Assembly: GCF_000426525.1 (NCBI RefSeq)
Contig: NZ_AUFN01000010.1
Coordinates: forward strand, 372,001-436,000
Direction of reading: 5' to 3'
DNA from: Nocardioides alkalitolerans DSM 16699
GTDB lineage: Bacteria > Actinomycetota > Actinomycetes > Propionibacteriales > Nocardioidaceae
DNA length: 64,000 nt
Part shown: in pieces, positions 1 through 9,741 of the stretch
Position numbering within the stretch: the stretch's first letter is position 1
Layout of the letters: every line of letters starts with the position of its first letter
Position numbers and translations under genes: made by a program
Notes under the pieces: generated by a model
What the model was told of the DNA's origin: nothing
Seen by the model: only the letters and a program-made list of their open reading frames with translations
Database searches by the model: none

Positions 1-415
1 CCACACCCTCCGCTCCCGGCACCGATGACCAGCGGCCGGTGACGAAGTCGGCGTACTCGCAGGGGTGGGCGGCCGAGTACTCGGCGTGCGTGATGCCCTC
101 CCGCTCCCCCAGCCCGAACTCCCGCAGCCGCGGGTCGGTGCGCAGCTCGAGGCCGGCCTCGCGGGCGACGTACGACGCGGTGACCGCGGCCCGCTGGAGG
201 TCGGAGGTCCAGACGGCGACGGGGCGGTACGCGGCGATGTGCGGCGCGACGGCCTCCGCCTGCGCGAGGCCGGTCTCGTCGAGCTCGGAGTCGATCTGGC
301 CCTGGACGCGTCCGGACGCGTTCCAGGAGGTGCGCCCGTGGCGCAGCAGCACGAGGGTGCGCGGCGACGGCGCGCCCGCAGGCTCGCGAGGCAGCGTGGG
401 TGGAGCCTCAGCCAC
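1..415 (-). CDS. Histidine phosphatase family protein (5' part)
   Basis: Only the first 138 codons lie in the window; the stop is beyond the left edge. The GTG start at 415 overlaps the end of rsfS by 8 bases, so translation is probably coupled. Residues about 21-31 read LVLLRHGRTSW, where R25-H26-G27 is the RHG phosphohistidine motif, followed by a QGQ-DSEL segment typical of the phosphoglycerate-mutase-like branch. The order nadD-rsfS-phosphatase equals mycobacterial Rv2421c-Rv2419c, where the third gene is the glucosyl-3-phosphoglycerate phosphatase GpgP. That specific substrate is an inference from position only. Confidence 0.88.
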   Translation of the reverse strand, partial: MAEAPPTLPREPAGAPSPRTLVLLRHGRTSWNASGRVQGQIDSELDETGLAQAEAVAPHIAAYRPVAVWTSDLQRAAVTASYVAREAGLELRTDPRLREFGLGEREGITHAEYSAAHPCEYADFVTGRWSSVPGAEGV

Positions 416-788
416 CGGTGCGCGGGAGCACGTCGGCCGGCAGCTTGATCACCGGGCAGTCGCGCCACAGCCGCTCGAGGGCGTAGAACTGGCGCTCCTC
501 CTCGTGCTGCACGTGCACGACGATGGTGCCGTAGTCGATGAGCACCCAGCGGCCGTCGCGCTCGCCCTCGCGGCGGATGGGCTTGGCGCCGATCTCGCGC
601 AGCTTGTCTTCCACCTCGTCGACGATCGCCTTCACCTGGCGCTCGTTGCCGGCGCCCGCGATCACGAAGGCGTCGGTGATGGCCAGCTGCTCGCTGACGT
701 CGAAGGCGAGGATGTCGGAGGCGAGCTTCTCGGAGGCGGCGCGCGCCGCGGCGTGCACCAGCTCGATGGCCTGGTCGGTGGCGGTCAT
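408..788 (-). CDS. rsfS: Ribosomal silencing factor RsfS
   Basis: 126 residues, the usual length for the RsfS/Iojap family. The core is recognisable: [20 protein letters not shown] near residue 30, followed by the [21 protein letters not shown] block. RsfS binds uL14 on the 50S subunit and blocks joining with 30S when nutrients are low. The start overlaps the nadD stop by 4 bases and its own end overlaps the downstream phosphatase, so it is the middle gene of a coupled operon. Nothing unusual is seen. Confidence 0.96.
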   Translation of the reverse strand: MTATDQAIELVHAAARAASEKLASDILAFDVSEQLAITDAFVIAGAGNERQVKAIVDEVEDKLREIGAKPIRREGERDGRWVLIDYGTIVVHVQHEEERQFYALERLWRDCPVIKLPADVLPRTGG

Positions 789-1480
789 GCGGTTCCTTCT
801 GTCTGGGTGGTGAGCACCGGGGCGCCGGGGGCGCTCTCGGTCTCGTAGAGGTGGTGCTTGGCGATGTACTGCACGACGCCGTCGGGCACGAGGTACCAGA
901 CCGGCTGGTCGCGCGCCGTACGCATGCGGCAGTCGGTCGACGAGATCGCCAGCGCCGGGATCTCGAGGATCGTCACGCGGTCGGACGGGATGGCCGCGAC
1001 GGTCGCCGGGTCCATCGTGTAGCCCGGCCGCGTGCAGCCGACGAAGCTCGCGAGCTCGAAGAGGTCACCCGGCTCGCGCCACGTGAAGATGTCGCCGAGG
1101 GCGTCGGCGCCCGTGATGAAGAAGAGCTCGGCCTCGGGCAGCTGGTCGCGCAGGTCGCGCAGCGTGTCGACCGTGTACGTCGGGCCCGCCCGGTCGATGT
1201 CGACGCGGGAGACGCGGAAGCGCGGGTTCGACGCGGTCGCGATGACCGTCATCAGGTAGCGGTGCTCGGCCGGCGAGACCTCGCGTCCGGACTTCTGCCA
1301 CGGGTCGCCCGTCGGCACGAAGACGACCTCGTCGAGGTCGAAGAACGACTGCACCTCCGACGCCGCCACGAGGTGCCCGTGGTGGATCGGGTCGAACGTG
1401 CCACCCATGACGCCGACACGGCGCGGCCGCGGCACGCCCGGAGGCGGTGACGGGTCGCGGCGCCCCGGCTGGGCGGTCAC
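785..1480 (-). CDS. nadD: Nicotinate-nucleotide adenylyltransferase
   Basis: NadD makes nicotinate adenine dinucleotide from nicotinate mononucleotide and ATP in NAD synthesis. The nucleotidyltransferase motif [11 protein letters not shown] is at residues 26-36 and the C-terminal ISSTDCR (family ISSTxIR) is present. The GTG at 1480 gives 231 residues with a proline-rich leader of about 20 residues; the ATG just before GGTF is a possible alternative, but the GTG lies one base past the upstream stop with no clear Shine-Dalgarno, as expected for coupled translation. Confidence 0.95.
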   Translation of the reverse strand: MTAQPGRRDPSPPPGVPRPRRVGVMGGTFDPIHHGHLVAASEVQSFFDLDEVVFVPTGDPWQKSGREVSPAEHRYLMTVIATASNPRFRVSRVDIDRAGPTYTVDTLRDLRDQLPEAELFFITGADALGDIFTWREPGDLFELASFVGCTRPGYTMDPATVAAIPSDRVTILEIPALAISSTDCRMRTARDQPVWYLVPDGVVQYIAKHHLYETESAPGAPVLTTQTEGTA

Positions 1481-1481
1481 G

Positions 1482-1634
1482 TCAGCTGTGCTCGCGCCCG
1501 CCGGCGAACGAGATGAGGCCCGCCAGGAGGGCGAGGAACATCACGAAGACGAGGGCCCCGACGATGTAGGGCCACGGGCTGTGCTCCTCGCCGCCGGCCT
1601 CGGACGCCAGCACTGCGAACTCGTTCAACGACAT
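1482..1634 (-). CDS. Small single-pass membrane protein, 50 aa
   Basis: A 50-codon ATG-started frame fills the gap between proA and nadD exactly, ending one base before the nadD start. It reads [20 protein letters not shown], then a hydrophobic span at about residues 21-43 ([20 protein letters not shown]) and a short polar tail. The layout predicts one transmembrane helix with an acidic N-terminal segment. Codon use is strongly GC3-biased like the neighbours, and its fit into the operon supports it being real. I do not recognise a family and cannot assign a function. Confidence 0.75.
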   Translation of the reverse strand: MSLNEFAVLASEAGGEEHSPWPYIVGALVFVMFLALLAGLISFAGGREHS

Positions 1635-1653
1635 GACGGGGATCCTACCGGTT

Positions 1654-2901
1654 TCACCGCACGTGGCCGTCGCCGGTCACGACGTACTTGGTCGAGGTCA
1701 TCTCGGGCAGCCCCATCGGGCCCCGCGCGTGCAGCTTCTGGGTGCTGATGCCGATCTCCGCGCCGAAGCCGAACTCGCCCCCGTCGGTGAAGCGGGTGGA
1801 GGCGTTGACCAGCACCGCGGCCGAGTCGACGGCGGCGACGAAGCGCCGGGCGGCGCCCTGGTCCTCCGTCACGATCGCGTCGGAGTGGCCGCTCGAGAAG
1901 CGCCGGATGTGGGTGATCGCCTCCTCGACGTCGGCCACGACGGCGGCCGAGATGTCGAGCGAGAGGTACTCCTCGGCGAAGTCGTCGTCGGTGGCGGCGA
2001 CCACCCCGTCGTACTCGGTGAAGCGGTCGTCGCCGTGGATGGTGACGCCCCGCTCGGCCAGCGCGTCGATGACGAGCGGCAGGAAGTCGTCGGCGATCTC
2101 GGCGTGCACGAGCAGCGACTCGGCGGCGTTGCAGACCGAGGTGCGATGGGTCTTGGCGTTGACCACGATCGCGAGGGCCTTCTCGACGTCGGCGGCCGCG
2201 TCGACGTACACGTGGCAGTTGCCCACCCCGGTCTCGATGACGGGCACCGTCGACTCCTCGACCACCGACCGGATGAGGCCGGCGCCGCCACGCGGGATGA
2301 GCACGTCGACGAGGCCACGGGCGCGCATGAGGGCCTTGACGCTCTCGTGGGTCTCCCCCGGCACCATCTGCACGACGTCGGCCGGCAGCCCGGCCGTCAC
2401 GACCGCCTCGCGCAGCGCGGCCACAGTCGCCGCGTTGCTCGACCGGGCGCTCGAGCTGCCGCGCAGCAGCACGGAGTTGCCCGACTTCAGGCAGATGCCC
2501 GCCGCGTCGGCCGTCACGTTGGGGCGGGCCTCGTAGATCATGCCGACCACGCCGAACGGCACCCGCAGCTGGCGCAGCTCGAGGCCGTTGGGCAGCAGTC
2601 CGCCGCGCACGACCTCCCCCACCGGGTCGGGCAGGCCGGCGACGTCGCGCAGGCCCTGGGCCATGGCCGCGAGGCGGTCGGGGTCGAGGCGGAGCCGGTC
2701 GACGATGTTGGCCGGGGTGCCGCCCTCCTCGGCGCGGGCGACGTCCTCGGCGTTGGCCGCGAGGATCGCCGCCTCGTGGTCGCCCAGCGCGACGGCCATC
2801 GCCTCGAGGGCGGCGTCCTTGGTCGCGCGGGTGGCGGTCGCGAGGTCGTAGCCGGCCTCGCGGGCACGGCGCGCGGCGGCGAGGACGTCGTCGGAGGTCA
2901 T
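1654..2901 (-). CDS. proA: Gamma-glutamyl phosphate reductase
   Basis: ProA reduces gamma-glutamyl phosphate to glutamate semialdehyde with NADPH, the second step of proline synthesis. The ATG at 2901 gives 415 residues, the normal length; the open frame runs further upstream only through low-complexity DNA. The catalytic cysteine is Cys257 in [13 protein letters not shown], and the aldehyde-dehydrogenase-like segments ([26 protein letters not shown]) are intact. ProB is not adjacent. It heads the run into the small membrane protein, nadD and rsfS. Confidence 0.96.
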   Translation of the reverse strand: MTSDDVLAAARRAREAGYDLATATRATKDAALEAMAVALGDHEAAILAANAEDVARAEEGGTPANIVDRLRLDPDRLAAMAQGLRDVAGLPDPVGEVVRGGLLPNGLELRQLRVPFGVVGMIYEARPNVTADAAGICLKSGNSVLLRGSSSARSSNAATVAALREAVVTAGLPADVVQMVPGETHESVKALMRARGLVDVLIPRGGAGLIRSVVEESTVPVIETGVGNCHVYVDAAADVEKALAIVVNAKTHRTSVCNAAESLLVHAEIADDFLPLVIDALAERGVTIHGDDRFTEYDGVVAATDDDFAEEYLSLDISAAVVADVEEAITHIRRFSSGHSDAIVTEDQGAARRFVAAVDSAAVLVNASTRFTDGGEFGFGAEIGISTQKLHARGPMGLPEMTSTKYVVTGDGHVR

Positions 2902-3057
2902 CCCCCGAGGGTACGGCGCACGCCGCCCCCGGTGAGGCCCCCGCCCGCAGGCCGGACCGGGCCCACACGACCCGAGCCACCTCGCGGCGTCGCGGGGCGT
3001 CGCGGGGCGTCGCGGCGTCGCGGCGTCGCGGGTCGCGGGGCGCGGGGCGCGGGGCGC

Positions 3058-3098
3058 GGACCCAGGCCCGCACATCCCACCGGCGACAGTCCGCACCC
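3058..3098. repeat. 41-base direct repeat, copy 1
   Basis: Matches 3120-3160 with a single difference at the eighth base; the final 33 bases are identical. The shared core includes CATCCCACCGGCGACAGTCC. Copies are 62 bases apart. Two copies with no array structure do not make a CRISPR. Confidence 0.9.
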
Positions 3099-3119
3099 AC
3101 CACGACCCACCCAGGCCGC

Positions 3120-3160
3120 GGACCCACGCCCGCACATCCCACCGGCGACAGTCCGCACCC
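3120..3160. repeat. 41-base direct repeat, copy 2
   Basis: Second copy of the unit at 3058-3098, followed directly by the 12-base tandem repeat. It could be one of a family of interspersed intergenic repeats, but only this pair was seen in the window. Confidence 0.9.
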
Positions 3161-3166
3161 GCCGTC

Positions 3167-3214
3167 CGCCACGCCGCCCGCCACGCCGCCCGCCACGCCG
3201 CCCGCCACGCCGCC
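3167..3214. repeat. 12-base tandem repeat, four perfect copies
   Basis: The unit CGCCACGCCGCC is repeated four times without error. It lies between the direct repeats and the terminator of the etf operon, outside any gene, and is a likely slippage-prone length-variable site. Confidence 0.92.
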
Positions 3215-3238
3215 CCACCCCTCCCACCCGGACGCGAC

Positions 3239-3271
3239 GAGCCCCCGCCCACCAGAGGTGGACGGGGGCTC
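3239..3271 (-). terminator. Hairpin terminator behind etfA
   Basis: Arms of 15 bases (GAGCCCCCGCCCACC and its complement, one mismatch) flank a 3-base AGA loop, 19 bases past the etfA stop. There is no clear U-tract, as is common in actinomycetes. Confidence 0.75.
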
Positions 3272-3290
3272 GGGCGAACCCGGGAACGGG

Positions 3291-4244
3291 TCAGTTCTTG
3301 CGCGCCTCCACGGCGTCCGCCAGGGCGGGGAGCACCGCGTGCAGGTCGCCGACGACACCGAAGTCGACGAGCTCGAAGATCGGCGCCTCCTCGTCCTTGT
3401 TGACGGCGACGATCGTCTTCGACGTCTGCATGCCGGCGCGGTGCTGGATCGCACCGGAGATGCCGTTCGCGACGTACAGCTGCGGCGAGACCGTCTTGCC
3501 CGTCTGGCCCACCTGGAACGTGTGGGGCATCCAGCCGGAGTCGACGGCGGCACGCGAGGCGCCGACCGCCGCGCCCAGGGCGTCGGCGAGCTTCTCGACC
3601 GGGGCGAAGTCGCCGCCGGTGCCACGGCCGCCCGAGACCACGATGGCGGCCTCGGTCAGGTCGGGACGACCGGTGGACTGCCGCGGCTGGGCGGCCACGA
3701 TCTGCGCGGTCTTGGCGGCGTCGGAGATCGTCGCGGCGAACTCCTCGACGGTGCCGGCGCCGGCGGTCTCCTCCGGGGAGGCCGAGTTCGGCTTGATCGC
3801 GATGATCGGGGTGCCCTTGGTGACCTTCGAGGTCACCGAGTAGTTGCCGGCGAAGACCGACTGGGTGGTGACGCCCTCGGCGGTCACGTCGACCGCGTCG
3901 GTGATGAGACCCGACGAGGTCTTGACCGCGAGACGGGCACCGATCTCCTTGCCCTCGCCGCCGGAGACGATGAGCACCGCGGCGGGCGACGTCTTCTCCA
4001 CCAGCTGGGCGAGCACCTCGGCCTTGGGGGCCACGAGGTAGCCCTTGATCTCGGCGTCGTCGACGACGTAGACCTTCTCGGCGCCGTACTTCTTGACCGT
4101 CTCGACCGCACCGGCGGCCTGGTCGGCCGGGCCGATGAAGACCGCGGACGGCTCGCCGAGGCGGCGGGCGATCGTCAGCAGCTCGTTCGTGGGCTTGCGG
4201 ACCGCGCCGTCGACGTGGTCGATGAGAACCAGAACCTCAGACAT
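3291..4244 (-). CDS. etfA: Electron transfer flavoprotein, alpha subunit
   Basis: EtfA with EtfB forms the FAD- and AMP-containing carrier that takes electrons from acyl-CoA dehydrogenases to ETF-quinone oxidoreductase. The protein has 317 residues, the usual size. The C-terminal FAD domain is clear: [40 protein letters not shown] and [14 protein letters not shown]. It begins 15 bases after etfB and is followed by a strong hairpin, giving a two-gene operon. The motif shared with other acyl-CoA genes lies upstream of etfB. Confidence 0.97.
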   Translation of the reverse strand: MSEVLVLIDHVDGAVRKPTNELLTIARRLGEPSAVFIGPADQAAGAVETVKKYGAEKVYVVDDAEIKGYLVAPKAEVLAQLVEKTSPAAVLIVSGGEGKEIGARLAVKTSSGLITDAVDVTAEGVTTQSVFAGNYSVTSKVTKGTPIIAIKPNSASPEETAGAGTVEEFAATISDAAKTAQIVAAQPRQSTGRPDLTEAAIVVSGGRGTGGDFAPVEKLADALGAAVGASRAAVDSGWMPHTFQVGQTGKTVSPQLYVANGISGAIQHRAGMQTSKTIVAVNKDEEAPIFELVDFGVVGDLHAVLPALADAVEARKN

Positions 4245-4259
4245 GTGCGCAGACCCTTC

Positions 4260-5060
4260 TCAGATGAACTTCTTCGAGGCGAGGAACTCGGCGAGCGCCG
4301 TGGCGCCCGACCCGTCCTCGTCGGTGACGATCTCGCCGGCCGTGCGCGGGGGACGCGCCGTGGCCTCCTCGACCGCGCTGTACGCGGCCTCGGCACCCAC
4401 CTCGGACGCCTCGACACCCAGGTCGGACAGCGAGTAGGACTCCACCGGCTTCTTCTTGGCCGCCATGATGCCCTTGAAGGACGGGTAGCGGGCCTCGCCG
4501 GACTGGTCGGTCACCGAGAGCACGATCGGCAGCGTCGCGCCGATGACCTCGGTGGCGGTGTCGCCGTCGCGCTTGATGCGCACCTGGTCGCCCTGCGACT
4601 CGATGACGGAGGCCAGCGTGACCTGCGGGAGGCCGAGACGCTCGGCCACCATCGCGGGGACGACGCCGCCCGACGCGTCGGTCGACGCCATGCCGAAGAC
4701 GACGAGGTCGACCTTCTGCTCGGAGCCGATCTTCTCGATCGCCTTGGCCAGCACCAGCGAGGTGCCGAGGTAGTCGGACCCGGCGATGGCGTCGTCGGAG
4801 ACGTGGACGCCCTTGTCGGCACCCATCTGCAGCGCCTTGCGCACCGCGTCGGCCGCCTTGGCGGGGCCGACGGTCAGCGCGGTCACCGAGATCTCCTCGT
4901 CGCTGCGCTTCTCGCGCAGCTGCAGGGCCTGCTCGACGGCGTACTCGTCGAGCTCGGACAGCAGGCCGTCCACGCCCTCACGGTCGACCGTGTTGTCGGA
5001 CTCGAACTTCCGGTCCGCCGTGGCGTCCGGTACGTGCTTCACACAGACAACAATGTTCAT
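4260..5060 (-). CDS. etfB: Electron transfer flavoprotein, beta subunit
   Basis: 266 residues starting MNIVVCVKHVPD, the standard EtfB N-terminus, with the family core TDASGGVVPAMVAERLGLPQVT and the C-terminal KGIMAAKKKPVESYSLSDLG. It binds the structural AMP and docks dehydrogenases. First gene of the etfBA operon. A GGAGG-type Shine-Dalgarno lies about 20 bases upstream and a nearer GAGG about 9 bases upstream. Position 5110-5123 carries the shared 14-base motif, on this strand TTACCTGCTAGTAG, suggesting co-control with ccr and the other acyl-CoA genes. Confidence 0.97.
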   Translation of the reverse strand: MNIVVCVKHVPDATADRKFESDNTVDREGVDGLLSELDEYAVEQALQLREKRSDEEISVTALTVGPAKAADAVRKALQMGADKGVHVSDDAIAGSDYLGTSLVLAKAIEKIGSEQKVDLVVFGMASTDASGGVVPAMVAERLGLPQVTLASVIESQGDQVRIKRDGDTATEVIGATLPIVLSVTDQSGEARYPSFKGIMAAKKKPVESYSLSDLGVEASEVGAEAAYSAVEEATARPPRTAGEIVTDEDGSGATALAEFLASKKFI

Positions 5061-5109
5061 GGTGTGTGGCCTCGCGGCCCCTCCTGTGCATTGGGATGTG
5101 TAGCCGAGG

Positions 5110-5123
5110 CTACTAGCAGGTAA
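5110..5123 (+). promoter_or_regulatory. Putative acyl-CoA operator, etfBA
   Basis: Reads CTACTAGCAGGTAA and fits the consensus yKACynnnnGGTAw seen at four other acyl-CoA promoters here. It lies about 50 bases upstream of the etfB start. An adjoining GTAGCC/GGCTAC inverted repeat (5100-5113) overlaps it. Confidence 0.6.
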
Positions 5124-5210
5124 CGAGCTGTCGACGTGGCATGCGTCATACGCCGCCAGCCCTCGTGGATCGTGCTGGACGTGCTGGTGGTGCGCAGACC
5201 GTGGAGCGGG

Positions 5211-5633
5211 TCAGGGGCGCACGAGGCGCTCGAGCACCCGGCCGAGAACCAGGTAGAAGGCAGCACCGAGGCCGTAGTTGACGAGCGCGTTCTTCGTGTC
5301 CGCGTTGTCGCCCGTGAAGGCCATGATGCCGTCGTCGATCGTGAAGACGCCCAGGTCGAAGAACCTCGCCAGGTCGAGCACGAGGGTCACGAGACCGTTG
5401 TTCTGGTTGGCGTCCACCGCGATGCAGAGAGCCGCGACGGCGAGCGACGTGGCCGCCACGAGGCAGAGGATCCAGATCACCTGGGCGAGCGCCGTGCGGC
5501 CCTGCGCCAGCGAGAACGAGGGCGCGGTGCGCTTCTTCTTGGTGGCCCCGGCGGGGGCCTCCGCAGCGGTGGCGGACTCCTGCGCGGGGGCGTCCTTGCC
5601 TGCGGGCTCCTGCGATGCGGCCACGGTCTCCAT
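5211..5633 (-). CDS. Two-pass membrane protein of unknown function
   Basis: The ATG at 5633 gives 140 residues. Residues 1-45 are an Ala/Glu/Pro-rich cytoplasmic segment ending in a KKKR basic patch. Two hydrophobic spans follow (about 58-80, VIWILCLVAATSLAVAALCIAV, and 118-133, NYGLGAAFYLVLGRVL), separated by an acidic loop DDGIMAFTGDNADT. I do not recognise a named family. It lies downstream of the enoyl-CoA hydratase in the same direction, 112 bases away; that gap contains repeated GTGTCAC/GTGACAC half-sites that might belong to a CRP-like regulator. Confidence 0.8.
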   Translation of the reverse strand: METVAASQEPAGKDAPAQESATAAEAPAGATKKKRTAPSFSLAQGRTALAQVIWILCLVAATSLAVAALCIAVDANQNNGLVTLVLDLARFFDLGVFTIDDGIMAFTGDNADTKNALVNYGLGAAFYLVLGRVLERLVRP

Positions 5634-5745
5634 CCTCGTCCTCAGGGCACGTCCGGTCGGGCGCCAGTGTGACACACGGCATGGCGCTCGACCCGGGCGT
5701 CGCAGGGGTGGACACACCTGGTGTCACAGCGTGTGTCACTCCGAC

Positions 5746-6525
5746 TCACCGACCGACGAACTTCGCCTTGCCGGGACCGTTCTCGACGAACGACCCCATG
5801 CCGATCGTGCGGTCCTCCGTCGCGAAGAGCGCGGCGAACTGCTGGCGCTCGATCTCGAGACCCGTGGCGAGGTCGACCTCGAGGCCCTTGTCGACCGACT
5901 CCTTCGCGGCCCTCAGCGCGTACGCCGCTGCGCCCGCGAACTGGGTCGCCCAGGCGACGGCGGCGCCGTACACCTCGGCGGCCGGGACGACCCGGTCGAC
6001 GAGACCGATGGCGAGCGCCTCCTCCGCCTTCACGAAGCGACCGGTGAAGATGAGGTCCTTGGCGCGGGACGGGCCCACGAGGCGCGCGAGCCGCTGCGTG
6101 CCGCCGGCGCCCGGGATGACGCCGAGCAGGATCTCGGGCTGGCCGAGCACGGCGTCGTCGGCCGCGATCCGCACGTCGGCGCAGAGCGCGAGCTCGCAGC
6201 CCCCGCCGAGCGCGTAGCCGTTGACCGCGGCGACCACGGGCTTGGGGATGTCGGCGACGGCGCTGAACGCGGACTGCAGACCGCCGGAGCGCTTGACCAT
6301 GTCGGTGTGCGACATGTCGGCCATCTCCTTGACGTCGGCACCCGCGGCGAAGACGCGCTCGCCGCCCCAGACCACGACGACCCGGACGTCGTCGCGCTCG
6401 GTCGCCTCGGCGGCCGCGGCCCGGATCTCCTCCTGGACCTGCACGTTCAGCGCGTTCATCTTCGGCCGGTCGAGCCGCAGCGTCGCGACGCCGTCGGCCA
6501 CCTCGAGTCGTACGAACTCACCCAT
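5746..6525 (-). CDS. Enoyl-CoA hydratase
   Basis: 259 residues of the crotonase fold, which hydrates trans-2-enoyl-CoA in beta-oxidation. The oxyanion-hole segments are intact: FAAGADVKEM near residue 62 and NGYALGGGCELALCADVRIA near 102, and the catalytic Glu region PEILLGVIPGAGGTQRL is present, so both acid residues of true hydratases appear. The ATG at 6525 has a GAGGTGG Shine-Dalgarno. Close to mycobacterial EchA8-type proteins by eye. It has no clear copy of the 14-base motif; a different palindrome lies upstream at 6590. Confidence 0.94.
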   Translation of the reverse strand: MGEFVRLEVADGVATLRLDRPKMNALNVQVQEEIRAAAAEATERDDVRVVVVWGGERVFAAGADVKEMADMSHTDMVKRSGGLQSAFSAVADIPKPVVAAVNGYALGGGCELALCADVRIAADDAVLGQPEILLGVIPGAGGTQRLARLVGPSRAKDLIFTGRFVKAEEALAIGLVDRVVPAAEVYGAAVAWATQFAGAAAYALRAAKESVDKGLEVDLATGLEIERQQFAALFATEDRTIGMGSFVENGPGKAKFVGR

Positions 6526-6589
6526 GTCTCGCCCACCTCTTCGTGTCGCGTCCACTGTCGTCGCGCCGCGGACGGCGTCCCCGGTCGAC

Positions 6590-6602
6590 GGTACTGAGTA
6601 CC
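6590..6602. promoter_or_regulatory. Palindrome GGTACTGAGTACC between ech and glgX
   Basis: A perfect 5+3+5 dyad in the divergent promoter region, 65 bases from the hydratase start and about 100 from glgX. It shares TACTGA with the ccr motif but lacks the GGTAw half at the right spacing, so I keep it separate. Confidence 0.4.
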
Positions 6603-6690
6603 ACACCTCCGTGGGCGCCCGGGTGCTGCGCGTCTCACCCGGTGACCCGCGGAGCGGACCCTTCCACCCCCACGGAGGTACCCCGTCACC

Positions 6691-6696
6691 CACAAT
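6691..6696 (+). promoter_or_regulatory. Candidate -10 for leaderless glgX
   Basis: CACAAT ends six bases before the ATG at 6703, the spacing repeated at many genes in this window. It favours the ATG over the in-frame GTG at 6697. Confidence 0.45.
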
Positions 6697-6702
6697 GTGT
6701 CC

Positions 6703-8880
<2,178 letters not shown>

Positions 8881-8931
8881 GGCGGGGCCGCCGACGGATG
8901 GGGTGAGGCACCCACGGCGAGGCCGCCGCCC

Positions 8932-9651
8932 GTGGCAGCATCCTCGTCCGTGGCCCTCTCCTCCGACAACGGGTTCGTCGCGTTCCTCCGGCACGCGAAG
9001 CACAACCCGTCCGCGGTCCTGCTCGCCGTCCAGCTCGGCGGCATCCTCGTCTACCCGTTCCTCGGTGACTCCGCCGGCGGTCGGGCGGTGTTCGGCGTGC
9101 TCAGCGTCGTGGTGCTCACGCTGGCGGCGCTCGCCGTACGCATGACGCCGGCGCTGTCGTGGGTGGCCGCGCTGCTCGGGGTGCCCGTGCTGGCGTTCAC
9201 GCTGCTCGAGGGGCTGCGGCCGGACGACGGCGGGATCGTGCTGACGTCGTCGGTGCTCCACGCGGTCTTCTACTTCTACACGGCGTACGCGCTCATCAAG
9301 TACATGTTCGACGACAACGTCGTCACCACCGACGAGCTCTACGCGACGGGCGCGACGTTCACCGTCGTGGCGTGGGGGTTCGCCTACGTCTACGCGGCCG
9401 TCCAGGTGATCTGGCCGGGGTCGTTCACGGCGGCCGTCGACCCCGAGGGGACGCGCACGTGGGTGGAGCTGCTGTTCCTCTCCGTCACCACGCTGACGAG
9501 CACGGGGCTCTCCGACATCGTGCCCGTCCAGGAGCACGCCCGGTCGTTCGTGATGATCGAGCAGATCGCCGGCATGCTCTACATCGCCCTGGTGATCGCG
9601 CGGATCATGGCGCTGATCTCCGCGCGGGCGGCCCGACGCGCCCGGGATTGA
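8932..9651 (+). CDS. Two-TM-pore ion channel with atypical filter
   Basis: 239 residues from GTG 8932 (a second GTG at 8950 is possible). About six hydrophobic spans: roughly 30-48, 52-68, 73-93, 105-125, 139-160 and 207-226, with a pore loop between the last two. The pore segment reads SVTTLTSTGLSDI at residues 184-196; TSTGLSD stands where potassium channels have TVGYGD. The scaffold is therefore that of the Ion_trans_2 superfamily, but the selectivity cannot be read from the filter. It lies between glgX and glgE, same strand, so a link to osmotic stress is plausible but inferred. Confidence 0.8.
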   Translation: MAASSSVALSSDNGFVAFLRHAKHNPSAVLLAVQLGGILVYPFLGDSAGGRAVFGVLSVVVLTLAALAVRMTPALSWVAALLGVPVLAFTLLEGLRPDDGGIVLTSSVLHAVFYFYTAYALIKYMFDDNVVTTDELYATGATFTVVAWGFAYVYAAVQVIWPGSFTAAVDPEGTRTWVELLFLSVTTLTSTGLSDIVPVQEHARSFVMIEQIAGMLYIALVIARIMALISARAARRARD

Positions 9652-9728
9652 CCCTTTGGGGTGAGCGGAGACCCGCGCTGACCTGCGCAGATGCGGTCGC
9701 GACTTGATACCTGCGGCCCCGGACCCCC

Positions 9729-9734
9729 TAGTGT
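9729..9734 (+). promoter_or_regulatory. Candidate -10 for leaderless glgE operon
   Basis: TAGTGT followed by seven bases and the ATG at 9742. A TTGATA at 9704-9709 is a possible -35 with a long 19-base spacer. Confidence 0.6.
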
Positions 9735-9741
9735 GGAGCGC

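Larger units (their letters stand above)
2902..3238. other. Gene-free, repeat-filled intergenic region
   Basis: This stretch between the proA start and the etfBA terminator holds no credible gene. It has G/C-only runs built from repeated gcgtcgcgg and gcggg units (about 2984-3060), a 41-base direct repeat and a 12-base tandem repeat. Open frames across it on both strands are low-complexity Arg/Ala/Pro/Gly translations and should be ignored. Confidence 0.8.

Noticed and set aside
3058..3160. Possible CRISPR-like direct repeats
   Set aside because: Only two 41-base copies, no further repeats, no cas genes.
5666..5739. GTGTGACACAC and repeated GTGTCAC words as CRP/GlxR sites
   Set aside because: The spacing does not match TGTGA-n6-TCACA, so only half-sites are present.
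6590..6602. Sixth copy of the acyl-CoA motif upstream of the enoyl-CoA hydratase
   Set aside because: GGTACTGAGTACC shares TACTGA but the GGTAw half is not at the required distance.
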